A DNA stretch of 33,204 nucleotides from Gammaproteobacteria bacterium (lineage in GTDB: Bacteria > Pseudomonadota > Gammaproteobacteria > Xanthomonadales > SZUA-36), in assembly GCA_021772935.1 (NCBI GenBank), contig JAJFLA010000014.1:1-33204 (forward strand), written 5' to 3'. The position numbers and the translations under genes are program-made. Positions 24,081 to 32,666 of this stretch are shown piece by piece. The first letter of the stretch is position 1, and every line of letters begins with the position of its first letter. The notes below the pieces were generated by a model that had not been told where the DNA came from, did not search any database, and saw only the letters and a program-made list of their open reading frames with translations.

Positions 24081-24983
24081 TTAGTCGTATTGCAACCGAA
24101 AACCCTGAACCATCGTCCCATCTGCTGCTTCTCCAAATATGCGTGAGTCGGTGAAGTTTCCGATTGGTATTTTGAATTCAATTGGGTTGATTCCAAAAAG
24201 TTGAAGAATACAGCCAGGCTCACCAAGCGCCTCATCAAGGCTACAAGAAATATTTCCGAGACTCAATAACACTTCAGGTGGGTGGACTGGTTGGACTACA
24301 CTGTAACTAAGCAGGCCTTTGGACGGCCCGTTGGTAACCAAAACGCCATCGCCAATCATGACGATGCCCGAGGACCAGGTCCAGGGTGCGAACTCCTCCT
24401 CGCTGAACTCTTTGAACACCAGTGTCCATAGGCTGAAAACTGGATCGGCTACCAGCTTCGGAAAAAGCCAAGGTGTTTGCTCATTAAAATAAGCAATACC
24501 AGCTTCGCCATACATGATCGGTACCATAAATTGAACGGAGCCATCGTTGAGGGTCACACGGGCATAGGCTCGCTGAAGAAACTCAATACGGATTGGGGGT
24601 AGCACTTCAGGCGCATTGGGGGCCTGATAGGGACAACCCAGACAGTTACCACCGGTAAACCGATTCGGCTCGACTTCCAGTTCCCACATGACATCAGGTT
24701 GTTCACTGCGTGTAAGACGACTGGTGACCACTGTCCACTCAGGCTCACCTGTGACATCATAGCCAAAGTAGTAACCGGCCATGATCCCATTCTGAAACTC
24801 CAGGCTGAAACCCGTTCCAGACTGGTCAGGGTTATACCATGCACCAGGTTCTGGAAAGGGCACCTGAGTCAGGTCTTCACAGCCTACACAGGGAACAAAG
24901 GGGCCTTCCTGTGCGATAAGGGCTGTCGCTGGGAAAACCAGCGACAGCAAGGCGATATACCAAAATTTTATTAGTCCTTTCAA
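24081..24983 (-). CDS. Exported protein with WYNP-QSG-type domain, function unknown
   Basis: The 300-residue product begins with a signal peptide (MKGLIKFWYIALLSLVFPAT, cleavage after LIAQ). Near residues 46-85 it has AWYNPDQSGTGFSLEFQNG followed by YYFGYDVTGEPEWTVV. I associate this pattern with exported gammaproteobacterial proteins in which W-[WY]-N-P-x-x-S-G-x-G is repeated. Cysteine pairs (CVGCEDL, CLGCPY) suggest disulfides. The start codon is TTG at 24983, supported by the duplicate in which GTG occupies the same place. It lies 9 bp after the protease stop, so the two are probably co-expressed and secreted together. Role unknown. Confidence 0.7.
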   Translation of the reverse strand: MKGLIKFWYIALLSLVFPATALIAQEGPFVPCVGCEDLTQVPFPEPGAWYNPDQSGTGFSLEFQNGIMAGYYFGYDVTGEPEWTVVTSRLTRSEQPDVMWELEVEPNRFTGGNCLGCPYQAPNAPEVLPPIRIEFLQRAYARVTLNDGSVQFMVPIMYGEAGIAYFNEQTPWLFPKLVADPVFSLWTLVFKEFSEEEFAPWTWSSGIVMIGDGVLVTNGPSKGLLSYSVVQPVHPPEVLLSLGNISCSLDEALGEPGCILQLFGINPIEFKIPIGNFTDSRIFGEAADGTMVQGFRLQYD

Positions 24984-24992
24984 CTTCTTTTC

Positions 24993-26645
24993 TCACAAAC
25001 AGCCATTAAAGTAATGGGCTTCTTTTTGTCCACTTAGAACACCACAGCCACTGCCATTACAGGCTCTGACCTTCAGGTATAATATATTGTTCTGAGTCGT
25101 TGTAACTTCAACTGCCCTGGCTGATCCAAAGTATATCACTGAAGGGTTGGAGAAGTTGCTGGACGTAGACTGTAGTAACTGGTAGTTCTCGGCGGTCGAT
25201 ACTGAATTCCAACGAGCAGTGCTAAGGCCATAACAATTATCGGAGACCACTCTGAAGTTGCCTGGCACAGCAGCAGGTGCAGGCGAGGGGAAGGTTTTAT
25301 ACGCAGCCACTATTGGAATGTGTACTGCCAGTGCAGCGTCCATGTCCGCCGAAAAAGGCACCTGCGTATCAGATGTGTAAGTTACGCCTCTTGTTTCACC
25401 AGAATAACTCCAGCCGGGATTTGACCAGCGTAATATCCTGACGCAATCAGGGTTCGGCAATGTCGAGGAAAATGGACAGAGAGTCGCGTTGTAGGCCCCC
25501 ATCATAGTTTGCCAATTCCCTGTGCCTGACATATAGCCTCGAGCATAGTGTTCAGAACTAGGCGATTGTTTCAGCAAGAATGGAACGTCCCAGTTTTCAT
25601 GTCCACCACCCAAAACGTGCCCAAGCTCGTGAACGGCCGTTAAATCGCCAATCGCATAGGTATCCATGGACACAGCGTGGGTATCGTTTGGGTTGAGCAT
25701 GGTTGCAATTCCGCCAACCCGACCATAACTACGTGACGGGCAGCTGGTTACGTTTAGATCGGTAGTTGCAATCGTGAGAACCACATCAGCATTTTCATTA
25801 TTTTGCCAAAGGTCTATGTTTGTAAACGGAGCAGATGCCAAACGCATTCTATCTAGAATGTGGGACTTGCAAACCCCAGCAAGGTTGTCGTTAAGATTAC
25901 GTATGCCCGCTAAGGTTACGTGAAAATCTGGATCCATGCTGTCTGTAAAAAATGACTCATTCATTTGAGCAATAATGCTTGATGCCAGTAGGTTGATATT
26001 GTTTACATCAGAGGCGTAAAGAATGAGTACTCGGACAGTGCCGTTGACTGAACCACTCATCATTGAGCTGCTCATTGCAGTTGAACTAATCGCACCCTGA
26101 ATCGTCTGACCAGATGTTGTCTTGTTGGTAATTGGGTCAGGTGTGTGTTTTGGTACCTTTGTTTGATCAATCTCGGTCAGCACATGTGACTTGGAAGCAT
26201 TGTCATATTGTAAATCGTATGCCATATACTCAATGTTGATTTGGCCAAAAACCTGATTTTTTTCTATCGAAAGCGTGAAGAACCCAGAATCGATGTCTTT
26301 GACCCGGCCGGTGAATGTTTCGACGCCTTTCACAAACGACTGAACTCTGTTTGTTATTAACGTTACAAAAGTCCCATCCGGTAACTGTATAAGCGTGCCT
26401 TCACTGGCGCTTTTCAGGGCCATCTTGTTACTGGTCCGAATTTTATTGCCAGCGCGAAGCAACTGAACATTCACGTCAACATGGTTCCTGCTCATTATGC
26501 CTCTTGCCCACTCTGGAGCAGATACTGACACTTTGTCTTGATTGACAAATTTTATAAATGAATCAGTAGGATTTTGGGATAAGGCGATTTGCGGGACAAA
26601 AAATAGAAATAAACTGATTGCGGTAAATGTGAGTTTGATTTTTAT
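24993..26645 (-). CDS. Exported zinc metalloprotease (metzincin, reprolysin-like) with no standard start codon
   Basis: The protein carries the metzincin zinc motif HELGHVLGGGH (HExxHxxGxxH) and a downstream Met in NWQTMMGAY that could form the Met-turn. The C-terminal 85 residues look like a fibronectin-III-type domain ending in GVLSGQKEAHYFNGCL. A GTG at 26531 would give 512 residues without a signal peptide. However, the frame is open for 38 more codons and encodes an evident signal peptide (IKIKLTFTAISLFLFFVPQI, cleavage after ALSQ). At its beginning, AAGGAG lies seven bases before an ATA codon at 26645, where ATG would be expected. Either a point mutation removed the start or ATA is used. 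It probably degrades external proteins. Confidence 0.8.
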   Translation of the reverse strand: MKIKLTFTAISLFLFFVPQIALSQNPTDSFIKFVNQDKVSVSAPEWARGIMSRNHVDVNVQLLRAGNKIRTSNKMALKSASEGTLIQLPDGTFVTLITNRVQSFVKGVETFTGRVKDIDSGFFTLSIEKNQVFGQINIEYMAYDLQYDNASKSHVLTEIDQTKVPKHTPDPITNKTTSGQTIQGAISSTAMSSSMMSGSVNGTVRVLILYASDVNNINLLASSIIAQMNESFFTDSMDPDFHVTLAGIRNLNDNLAGVCKSHILDRMRLASAPFTNIDLWQNNENADVVLTIATTDLNVTSCPSRSYGRVGGIATMLNPNDTHAVSMDTYAIGDLTAVHELGHVLGGGHENWDVPFLLKQSPSSEHYARGYMSGTGNWQTMMGAYNATLCPFSSTLPNPDCVRILRWSNPGWSYSGETRGVTYTSDTQVPFSADMDAALAVHIPIVAAYKTFPSPAPAAVPGNFRVVSDNCYGLSTARWNSVSTAENYQLLQSTSSNFSNPSVIYFGSARAVEVTTTQNNILYLKVRACNGSGCGVLSGQKEAHYFNGCL

Positions 26646-26660
26646 GCTTCTTCTCCTTAT

Positions 26661-27379
26661 TGATTATTAGCCTGGTCTAACTTATATAGTGATGTGAGCA
26701 ACGGTGTTCTCTCACCTTGCTAAACACTACTCGGTAAAAATGGAAAATCGAATTTGGGGCCCGCTGAAAACGGTTTGTGTATGTGCTGTTGTGAGTGGTG
26801 TGCTTGAGAATATAAACGGACGTGATACTGCATCTATGGGCAGAGCAGTATTGAAGGATTGGAAAAAATCAAAAGCCGTAGAACTTAAAAGCATCACAAG
26901 TCCTCTATTCAAGCCGGTGTCCGAGGTACACCAGAACATCCACCGTTTACAAACGGTCCATCTTGAAAAACTTATTTCCCTGCTGCTTAACAGAGTGCGA
27001 CACTCTTCTAAATCTGACTATTTTTATGAGCGTACTGGAGACGCTTGTAATTTTAGAACTATTGTTATCCCGGTTACGTTTATTTGTCAATATCATAACT
27101 ATATGATTATATTCATAAACCACGAATAATAAGCACTATAGTGATTAAGTCATTCTCCGTGAAACTGACTTTTGAGAGGATGTTTTCTAGAGTTTAGTTT
27201 GGATGGAAACAGTAATTGTTTGAATTCGCATAATAAGATTAAAACTTGCATCTTATAGATGGTCAAAACATAAATCACTATAGTGCTGAAATTCGGTACC
27301 AAAAATTGGTGAATTTATTTTGTCTTTTTCTTGATTGACCTCGTTTTTTGAACTTTTCTCTAAGTTCGACACGTTATTA
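26661..27379. other. AT-rich stretch without a convincing gene
   Basis: About 720 bp lie between the protease and the RAYT scar. One ORF (26704-27129, +, GTG start, 141 codons) is present. It has no signal peptide, domain or ribosome-binding site, and its C-terminal part looks random, so I do not call it a gene. The clear structure here is the inverted repeat at 27132-27287. Confidence 0.4.
27132..27287. repeat. 156 bp segment bounded by 15 bp inverted repeats, MITE-like or paired operator
   Basis: AGCACTATAGTGATT at 27132-27146 is repeated exactly in inverse orientation at 27273-27287. Each arm contains the 10 bp palindrome CACTATAGTG. The interior is AT-rich and has no ORF. A partial third copy (TATAGTGATG) lies near 26686-26695. 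No target-site duplication is obvious. It could be a miniature inverted-repeat element or a pair of binding sites for a regulator. Confidence 0.55.
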
Positions 27380-27412
27380 ATTGGAAACAGGCTCTGTCCA
27401 GAGCAGTTGTAG
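27380..27412 (+). pseudogene. RAYT 3' scar (last ten codons and stop)
   Basis: IGNRLCPEQL and stop are identical in protein to the end of the RAYT at 2510-3469. Homology starts abruptly at this point and continues without a break across the 10 bp gap into comM' copy 4. Only the extreme 3' end of the RAYT is left, fixed beside the module. Confidence 0.8.
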
Positions 27413-27422
27413 CCACCAACCC

Positions 27423-27905
27423 TTAGAAGTTGTCCAGCTGTGCACTCAAACGCCTGAAAGCAATTGCTTCGGCGAGATGTACGGTACGGATTTCAGTGGC
27501 CTGGTCTAAATCTGCGATGGTGCGTGACACCTTCAGGATACGGTGGCAGGCGCGCGGTGACAGGTAAAGCTGCTCAACGGCATGTTCAAGCAGTCTCAGT
27601 GATTTTCCGTGGATACGGCAAAACTGCTCTATCTCACCGTTGTCGAGTAAAGCATTTGCTTTGCCGGCACGATCCGATTGCACTCGCCGCGCTTCGATCA
27701 CCCGCTCCCTGACGATGTCAGAGCGTTCTGAGTTGCCCCTGGGAGTATTCAATATCGACGTCTTGGGCCGTAACACCTCAACTTGAATATCGATACGGTC
27801 GAGTAGCGGGCCTGAGACCCTGTTTTTGTAACGCTGAATTTGTTCACTACTACAGTGGCAACGCCCGCTGCCGTCACCAGCCATTCCACACATGCAGGGG
27901 TTCAT
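27423..27905 (-). CDS. comM: ComM/YifB C-terminal domain ORF, copy 4
   Basis: This 160-residue intact ORF begins MNPCMCGMAGDGSGRCHC and keeps the four Cys. The C-terminal two thirds differ from copy 1 at only a few residues, and the DNA of 27423-27770 is nearly identical to copy 1. The part nearest the HTH gene differs much more. This gradient points to recent exchange of the RAYT-proximal half between modules 1 and 4. As in the other copies, the Walker motifs are absent. The frame is open far upstream (to 28214), but that part is antisense to the HTH gene and does not resemble ComM. Confidence 0.85.
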   Translation of the reverse strand: MNPCMCGMAGDGSGRCHCSSEQIQRYKNRVSGPLLDRIDIQVEVLRPKTSILNTPRGNSERSDIVRERVIEARRVQSDRAGKANALLDNGEIEQFCRIHGKSLRLLEHAVEQLYLSPRACHRILKVSRTIADLDQATEIRTVHLAEAIAFRRLSAQLDNF

Positions 27906-27942
27906 TGCCTTTTTACAATTTACCCATATATCGCTTAAGTCA
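27906..27942. promoter_or_regulatory. 37 bp spacer, copy 4
   Basis: The length is the same as in all other copies, with TGCCTTTTTACAATTT at the comM' side and TATATCGCTTAAG at the HTH side shared with copies 1 and 2. The possible TTTACA -35 element is retained. Confidence 0.45.
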
Positions 27943-28392
27943 TTGATTCCACAGCTATGCGATTTTGAGCCGGCAACTTTGGGTGACCATGTCAGGCGGC
28001 AACGTCTGGTTTTGGAACTAACCCAGAAGGAAGTCGCCGACCAACTCGGGGTCGTTCCCTGGACCATATTGAACTGGGAAAAGGGCCGTACGGAGCCACC
28101 AATTGCTTCCATTCCGGCGATTGTACAGTTCCTGAAGTACGATCCGTTTCCAGAGCCAAAGACCTTACCCGAAAAACTGCTCGCCAAACGTCGCGTTACG
28201 GGCTGGTCGATCAAGGAAGCCGCCGAAGCTGCTGGTGTTGATCCAGGAACTTGGGGAAATTGGGAACGTGGTCAGACGATCCTTTATCGTCACCATCGCA
28301 TGATCGTGGCTCAGCTCCTTGACTTGTCAGCCGGTGCTCTAAACCAAGAAATGGCATCAAGTTGGAATCGGTCGCACGAACGTGTCCGTTAA
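27943..28392 (+). CDS. Tandem XRE-type HTH protein, copy 4
   Basis: The 149-residue protein has two XRE-like helix-turn-helix domains, with recognition segments VVPWTILNWEKG and VDPGTWGNWERG. The TTG at 27943 aligns with the other copies; the frame is open to 27892 inside comM'. The ending SSWNRSHERVR resembles copies 1 and 2. Compared with copy 1 it has diverged clearly more than the adjacent comM' genes have from each other, so the two halves of the module have different histories. It immediately precedes the large NTPase-nuclease gene and could regulate it. Confidence 0.8.
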   Translation: MIPQLCDFEPATLGDHVRRQRLVLELTQKEVADQLGVVPWTILNWEKGRTEPPIASIPAIVQFLKYDPFPEPKTLPEKLLAKRRVTGWSIKEAAEAAGVDPGTWGNWERGQTILYRHHRMIVAQLLDLSAGALNQEMASSWNRSHERVR

Positions 28393-28428
28393 GTGGTGAT
28401 TTAAGGAATCCTCACTGGATTTCCGAAC

Positions 28429-28469
28429 GACTCACACAAAAGAGTCTCAGGAATACCTGGGGGGATTCA
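28429..28469. repeat. Structured tail of the module, copy 4
   Basis: GACTC-ACACAAAA-GAGTC is a perfect 5 bp stem, followed by a second small hairpin CAGG-AATA-CCTG and GGGGGATTCA. It lies 36 bp after the HTH stop. It is the clearest version of the motif shared with copies 1 and 2. Confidence 0.6.
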
Positions 28470-28516
28470 GGATGTGCTTTAGCAATAGTAATAGTAGTAA
28501 ATAGTAGTTAGTAAAA

Positions 28517-28544
28517 GCCCCTCCGCTCTCCAAAGCAGAGGGGC
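28517..28544. terminator. GC-rich hairpin between the HTH gene and the NTPase gene
   Basis: GCCCCTC at 28517-28523 pairs with GAGGGGC at 28538-28544, with an inner GCT/AGC pair, giving a stable stem. On the minus strand TTTTAC follows; on the + strand there is no T run. It may insulate the large gene from read-through of the module. Confidence 0.5.
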
Positions 28545-28637
28545 ATATCCCTAAAGAAAGAACAGATGTAATCTAGTGAATTGGTTCATACCGCCAGAAT
28601 AGAATAAGTCCGTCCAATTATCAGATATCATGCGCAT

Positions 28638-31600
28638 ATGAGTTCAACTTTCTACCTTCCACGTCGCCTCTCAAGTAGTGGAGAGACATACACTGAACAG
28701 GGGTTGCTCGCCGCTTCTAGTTACCTAGTTGTATTGGCCGAACCCGGCGGCGGGAAGACTGAACTTATGGGGAGTCTTGCCGCACAACTGGACACAACAG
28801 CAGTTACAGCGAGCAAATTCGTACACATGGGAGCAAAGGCGAAAAATGCTCCATTGGTGATTGATGCATTTGATGAGTTGGCAAAAGTGGACGCCTCCGG
28901 CATTTATAGACTTCTTAGCGAAGCAAAAGCGGTCAACCCAACCCACGTTTACTTATCCAGTCGATCCAGCGAGTGGGACAACGCTGCAACAAACGCTTTC
29001 AGCGAGTTTTTCGGACACTTGCCTCTGGTGGTTAAACTTTGCGAGTTTGATGAGGCGGAACAGCGAGCGATCTTTGATCACCATGTACAAGGAGAGGATT
29101 TCGAGGCGTTCCAGATCGAGGTTGCTCGATTTGATTTGGAAACGCTTCTCCCAAACCCTCAGTTTCTGAAACTATTTTCTGATGCATATATCGAGAGTAA
29201 AAGGTGCTTCACCGACAAACGATCAATCTTTGCACAAGCGGTCGAACGTCTGGCAAAGGAAGCAAACCCCAATATAGCGAGAAACAATCCGCCGCTTTCA
29301 ACCACTCAAAAAGTTGACCTATCATCGGAAATTTTCACCAAGCTCTTGTTGTCGGGCGCAGAAGGCCTCTGCTCAAGCGAAGCCACTGAAAATCGGATGT
29401 ATCCATTGCTGGCGTCACTATTTGACGGTAATACTGCGGCCGACTGTATCCTGGCAACTCGTCTTTTCAAACCGGACGATAGTGCGGACCAGCATCGCCC
29501 AGTCCACAAGATTGTCGCTGAATACTGTGCGGCAGGCTATCTTACTAAGCGGATAGCAGACCCAGCGGACCCACTAACGCTATCCAAGTGCCTGCCTATT
29601 ATTGCCCCAAACTCCACAGTGCGAGATGAATTGCGGGGGCTGTTGGGCTGGATGGCTGCACTTGGCAACAAACCTATAGAAGAATCCGCAATCGAACTTG
29701 ACCCGTACGCTGTGCTTGCAAATGGCGACCCTTCCCAGCTTGACGACTCATCAAAGCGTCTGCTTGTAAAGCGGCTGAAAGATATTGAAGCCAAAGACCC
29801 CTACTTTCGGAGAGGGGATTTCTGGCGCAGGTTCAGTGTTGCAGGTTTCTTCACACAAGACGTTATTGAAGAGATCAAACCTCTCTTGGCGGCGACAAGT
29901 GGGGGGCACTTGCGTGGTCTGATTCTTGAACTTCTGGACGGGTCACCGGCCATCGAGCAGTTAACGGATGAGTTGCACCAACTTTTAGTTGCACCGGACG
30001 AAATTGAAATCACTCGGGTGTTAGCAAGCAAGCATTTACTCAATGCTGTAGGCCATGATCATCTAGCTGACTTGGCCGTTCTCATTTCTGAGGCCAGTAA
30101 TACTTCACTCAAGATTGCGGCTGAGATTATCGAAGCCCTAAATCCGCAATCATTCAGGCAGGCATATCTGGCAGATTTCTTTCGGGTCTGTGCGAATCTT
30201 TACCCAAATCACCAAGAGCGGTATGAACACTCAATAGGTGGGCGCCACTTCGTGAAGCGTTTTATAGGCGGTCTGGACTTGGCAACCATCGAGTGGCTCT
30301 TGGATGAATTGACTAAGGACCTAACATGCTCGTGTGGCAAGAAGGCTTATGAATGTGACTGCCGAACCGGCATTAGTAAGATCATAGGGTCAATGTTGGA
30401 CCATTACTTTGGGTTGGCAGAGCATCCCTTTGATCCAATACGGGTTTGGCGATGGGTAGGAAACTTGAACTTCCATGAGCGTACTAGCACAAAGGAGAGC
30501 AAGGCGGTTCATGTACTTCAAGAAGACGGTGACCTGCGCCAGGGCATTATCAGTCATGTGTTCGGGAAACTAACGGACCGTGACAAGATTTTCGAGACCC
30601 GTCTTGATAAGTTCGACATGAATTCCCACTCAGGCCTTGGTTTACGTCCGGATGACTACAAATTCATAGTCGATTTGGCGTTTGAGACTGACAACCCGAA
30701 CTTGTGGGTAAGTTTTATGGCTACGCATCAATTCTACCGAAATAAGGGAGAGCGAGGCCCGGATGACATGCGGCGTCACATGCGTGAACAAGCGCTAGAA
30801 AAACTCTTATTCATGCGAGAGTGGACCAAAACAAACAGGGTGACAAAGCAGCGATTCAAACGAGAACATCGTAAGTGGCATGCCAAGCTTGCACGGCAGA
30901 CGGGACGCCGCTGCAGGAAACAACTTGAAACCCGTGCTGCAAACATCAAGTATGTTCAGGATAACCGGGAACTTGTCGAAGGTGGTCGCCATTGGAGTTT
31001 CTTGGTTCGCTTCGCAGAGCTTGTGCTCATGGCCCCGGAAGACATTGAGCAGGAATTTGGTGATGAAGCGCTCGCTCGGAATGCGCTCAGAAACTGCCTT
31101 GATTTTATAGCGCCGAACGTCCCCAATCTGCGCGGGCTCGCTAAACTACGGTGTGAGTCAAAGGGCTTGCACTCTGAAACGATCCTATATGCAGCTTGCT
31201 TGGAGATCATGCGTGTTAGGGGTAGCCTGAAAGACGTTGACCTTCACCTACTACGTGCACTGCGTACTAATATTCAAATGGGCTTCAAGGCGGTATCAAA
31301 AGAAGATCGTGACGCACTCGAGGCCGAAATTGACCGCCTCATCTTTCCCGATAGTGCGAGTGCCGAGAGTTTTCTCCGGCAGTACCTTGAACCGCAACTG
31401 GCACAGCCGGGGTGCAATCATCCAAAGGTTTGGTTACTGCAAAGTGAAGAGGCTTTCAGCCATTGGCGCGCCGCACTATCCATTGAATGGCTTAACCATT
31501 TTGGTGAATTGGCACTTGGGCCACTAGATACTCTTTTCGAGATTGCTGCTCAGTATGGTAACCGGGATAACTTGAAAGAAATCATCGCGGAGCGTTGTGC

Positions 31601-32666
31601 AGAGTTTATGTCAAACTGGCCTAATGTGACTGAAAATGAAGATATCGAACAAAAGCGCACTTTCTGGTTGGTGCGCGCTTGGTACTTTCTGGACGACGCA
31701 CCTGAAGCATACTGGGACTGGCTCAAAGCAGACAAAGGCACTGTGCTTGTACTTTACGATCGATCTGGGCGATGGAGTCATGATGATCATCACTATTGGC
31801 CCAAACTCACATCAAGAAAAGTGGAAGCCATTCTAGATGCCTTCATCGCCAAGTGGCCTAAGGTAGACCTGCCGGATCACTGGGGGACGGGAAGTCCCAA
31901 AAAAGAGAACGCATACCGCTTCTTAACCGAGGTTATTTGGTCCATAAACTCAGATGATCCCGATCATGCAATTCCCGTCCTTGGCCGGCTTCTCGCCGAC
32001 CCACGGTTTGTTGACCTGCACAAGAACTTGAAGAGCATATATGCCGGTCAAGTGAAGAAGAGAGCACTGAGGGACTTCGAGCCCCCGACACCACAGGAAA
32101 TAAAAGACCAACTGGACCGCGACGCAGTAGTTACTGTAGAAGGTTTACGTCAACTCGTGATCCAAGAACTCCAAGACTTCCAAGGGGCTATTGATGGTGG
32201 AGAGTTTAACTCTGCGAATCGCTTTTATCAGAACCTTCAGAGGCTAGGCGAAGTACAGTCTACTGAGATTATTGCCGAGCGCCTCAACTTGAGGCTCGAA
32301 CCGAAAGGTATCTCAGTAACACCAGAGCATCAGCTAAAGGGTGCAAAGCGGAGTGATTTTACAGCAACCAAGATGATTGGCGGCAAAAGAAGATTGTTAG
32401 TTACAGAGGTCAAAGGGCAATGGTATGCAGGGTTATACACAGCCGCTTCCACTCAACTGCATGAGCGCTACTCCATCCACCCAGACGCAGAGCAACAGGG
32501 TATTTATCTCGTACTCTGGTTTGGCCGAGACGAAAAGGTTGCTGGGCGTATTAGACACGACATCGAAAATGCTCAGGAGCTAAAAAGCAGAATCGAGTTA
32601 GCGTTACCGCGTGAACTCACTGGGCTAATTGATGTGTTCGTTCTGGATGTGTCCAAGCCCAAATAG
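28638..32666 (+). CDS. NACHT/STAND-like NTPase with C-terminal PD-(D/E)XK nuclease-like domain, candidate defence protein
   Basis: The protein has 1342 residues. A P-loop at residues 34-41 (AEPGGGKT) and Walker B with extra acidic residues at 73-80 (LVIDAFDE) fit NACHT/STAND-type NTPases. An Arg after a strand (VYLSSRSSEW) may be sensor 1. The long middle part is helical and could be a repeat-type sensor. C564, C566, C573 and C575 (CSCGKKAYECDC) may bind zinc. Near the C-terminus, Asp1240 (KRSDFTA) with Glu1257 and Lys1259 (VTEVKGQW), followed by GIYLVLWFG, form a PD-(D/E)XK nuclease signature. Such fusions typically detect phage and degrade nucleic acid. It is the only gene in its cargo slot. 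The ATG at 28638 has no clear ribosome-binding site. Confidence 0.75.
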   Translation: MSSTFYLPRRLSSSGETYTEQGLLAASSYLVVLAEPGGGKTELMGSLAAQLDTTAVTASKFVHMGAKAKNAPLVIDAFDELAKVDASGIYRLLSEAKAVNPTHVYLSSRSSEWDNAATNAFSEFFGHLPLVVKLCEFDEAEQRAIFDHHVQGEDFEAFQIEVARFDLETLLPNPQFLKLFSDAYIESKRCFTDKRSIFAQAVERLAKEANPNIARNNPPLSTTQKVDLSSEIFTKLLLSGAEGLCSSEATENRMYPLLASLFDGNTAADCILATRLFKPDDSADQHRPVHKIVAEYCAAGYLTKRIADPADPLTLSKCLPIIAPNSTVRDELRGLLGWMAALGNKPIEESAIELDPYAVLANGDPSQLDDSSKRLLVKRLKDIEAKDPYFRRGDFWRRFSVAGFFTQDVIEEIKPLLAATSGGHLRGLILELLDGSPAIEQLTDELHQLLVAPDEIEITRVLASKHLLNAVGHDHLADLAVLISEASNTSLKIAAEIIEALNPQSFRQAYLADFFRVCANLYPNHQERYEHSIGGRHFVKRFIGGLDLATIEWLLDELTKDLTCSCGKKAYECDCRTGISKIIGSMLDHYFGLAEHPFDPIRVWRWVGNLNFHERTSTKESKAVHVLQEDGDLRQGIISHVFGKLTDRDKIFETRLDKFDMNSHSGLGLRPDDYKFIVDLAFETDNPNLWVSFMATHQFYRNKGERGPDDMRRHMREQALEKLLFMREWTKTNRVTKQRFKREHRKWHAKLARQTGRRCRKQLETRAANIKYVQDNRELVEGGRHWSFLVRFAELVLMAPEDIEQEFGDEALARNALRNCLDFIAPNVPNLRGLAKLRCESKGLHSETILYAACLEIMRVRGSLKDVDLHLLRALRTNIQMGFKAVSKEDRDALEAEIDRLIFPDSASAESFLRQYLEPQLAQPGCNHPKVWLLQSEEAFSHWRAALSIEWLNHFGELALGPLDTLFEIAAQYGNRDNLKEIIAERCAEFMSNWPNVTENEDIEQKRTFWLVRAWYFLDDAPEAYWDWLKADKGTVLVLYDRSGRWSHDDHHYWPKLTSRKVEAILDAFIAKWPKVDLPDHWGTGSPKKENAYRFLTEVIWSINSDDPDHAIPVLGRLLADPRFVDLHKNLKSIYAGQVKKRALRDFEPPTPQEIKDQLDRDAVVTVEGLRQLVIQELQDFQGAIDGGEFNSANRFYQNLQRLGEVQSTEIIAERLNLRLEPKGISVTPEHQLKGAKRSDFTATKMIGGKRRLLVTEVKGQWYAGLYTAASTQLHERYSIHPDAEQQGIYLVLWFGRDEKVAGRIRHDIENAQELKSRIELALPRELTGLIDVFVLDVSKPK

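Noticed and set aside
26704-27129. 141-codon ORF on the plus strand
   Set aside because: It has a GTG start without a ribosome-binding site, no domain, no signal peptide, and a low-complexity C-terminus in AT-rich DNA.
28481-28515. Short AGTA/TAGTA-rich stretch before the NTPase gene, considered as a tandem repeat or CRISPR-like array
   Set aside because: It is only irregular low-complexity DNA. No direct repeats with spacers of constant length occur anywhere in the window and no cas genes are seen.
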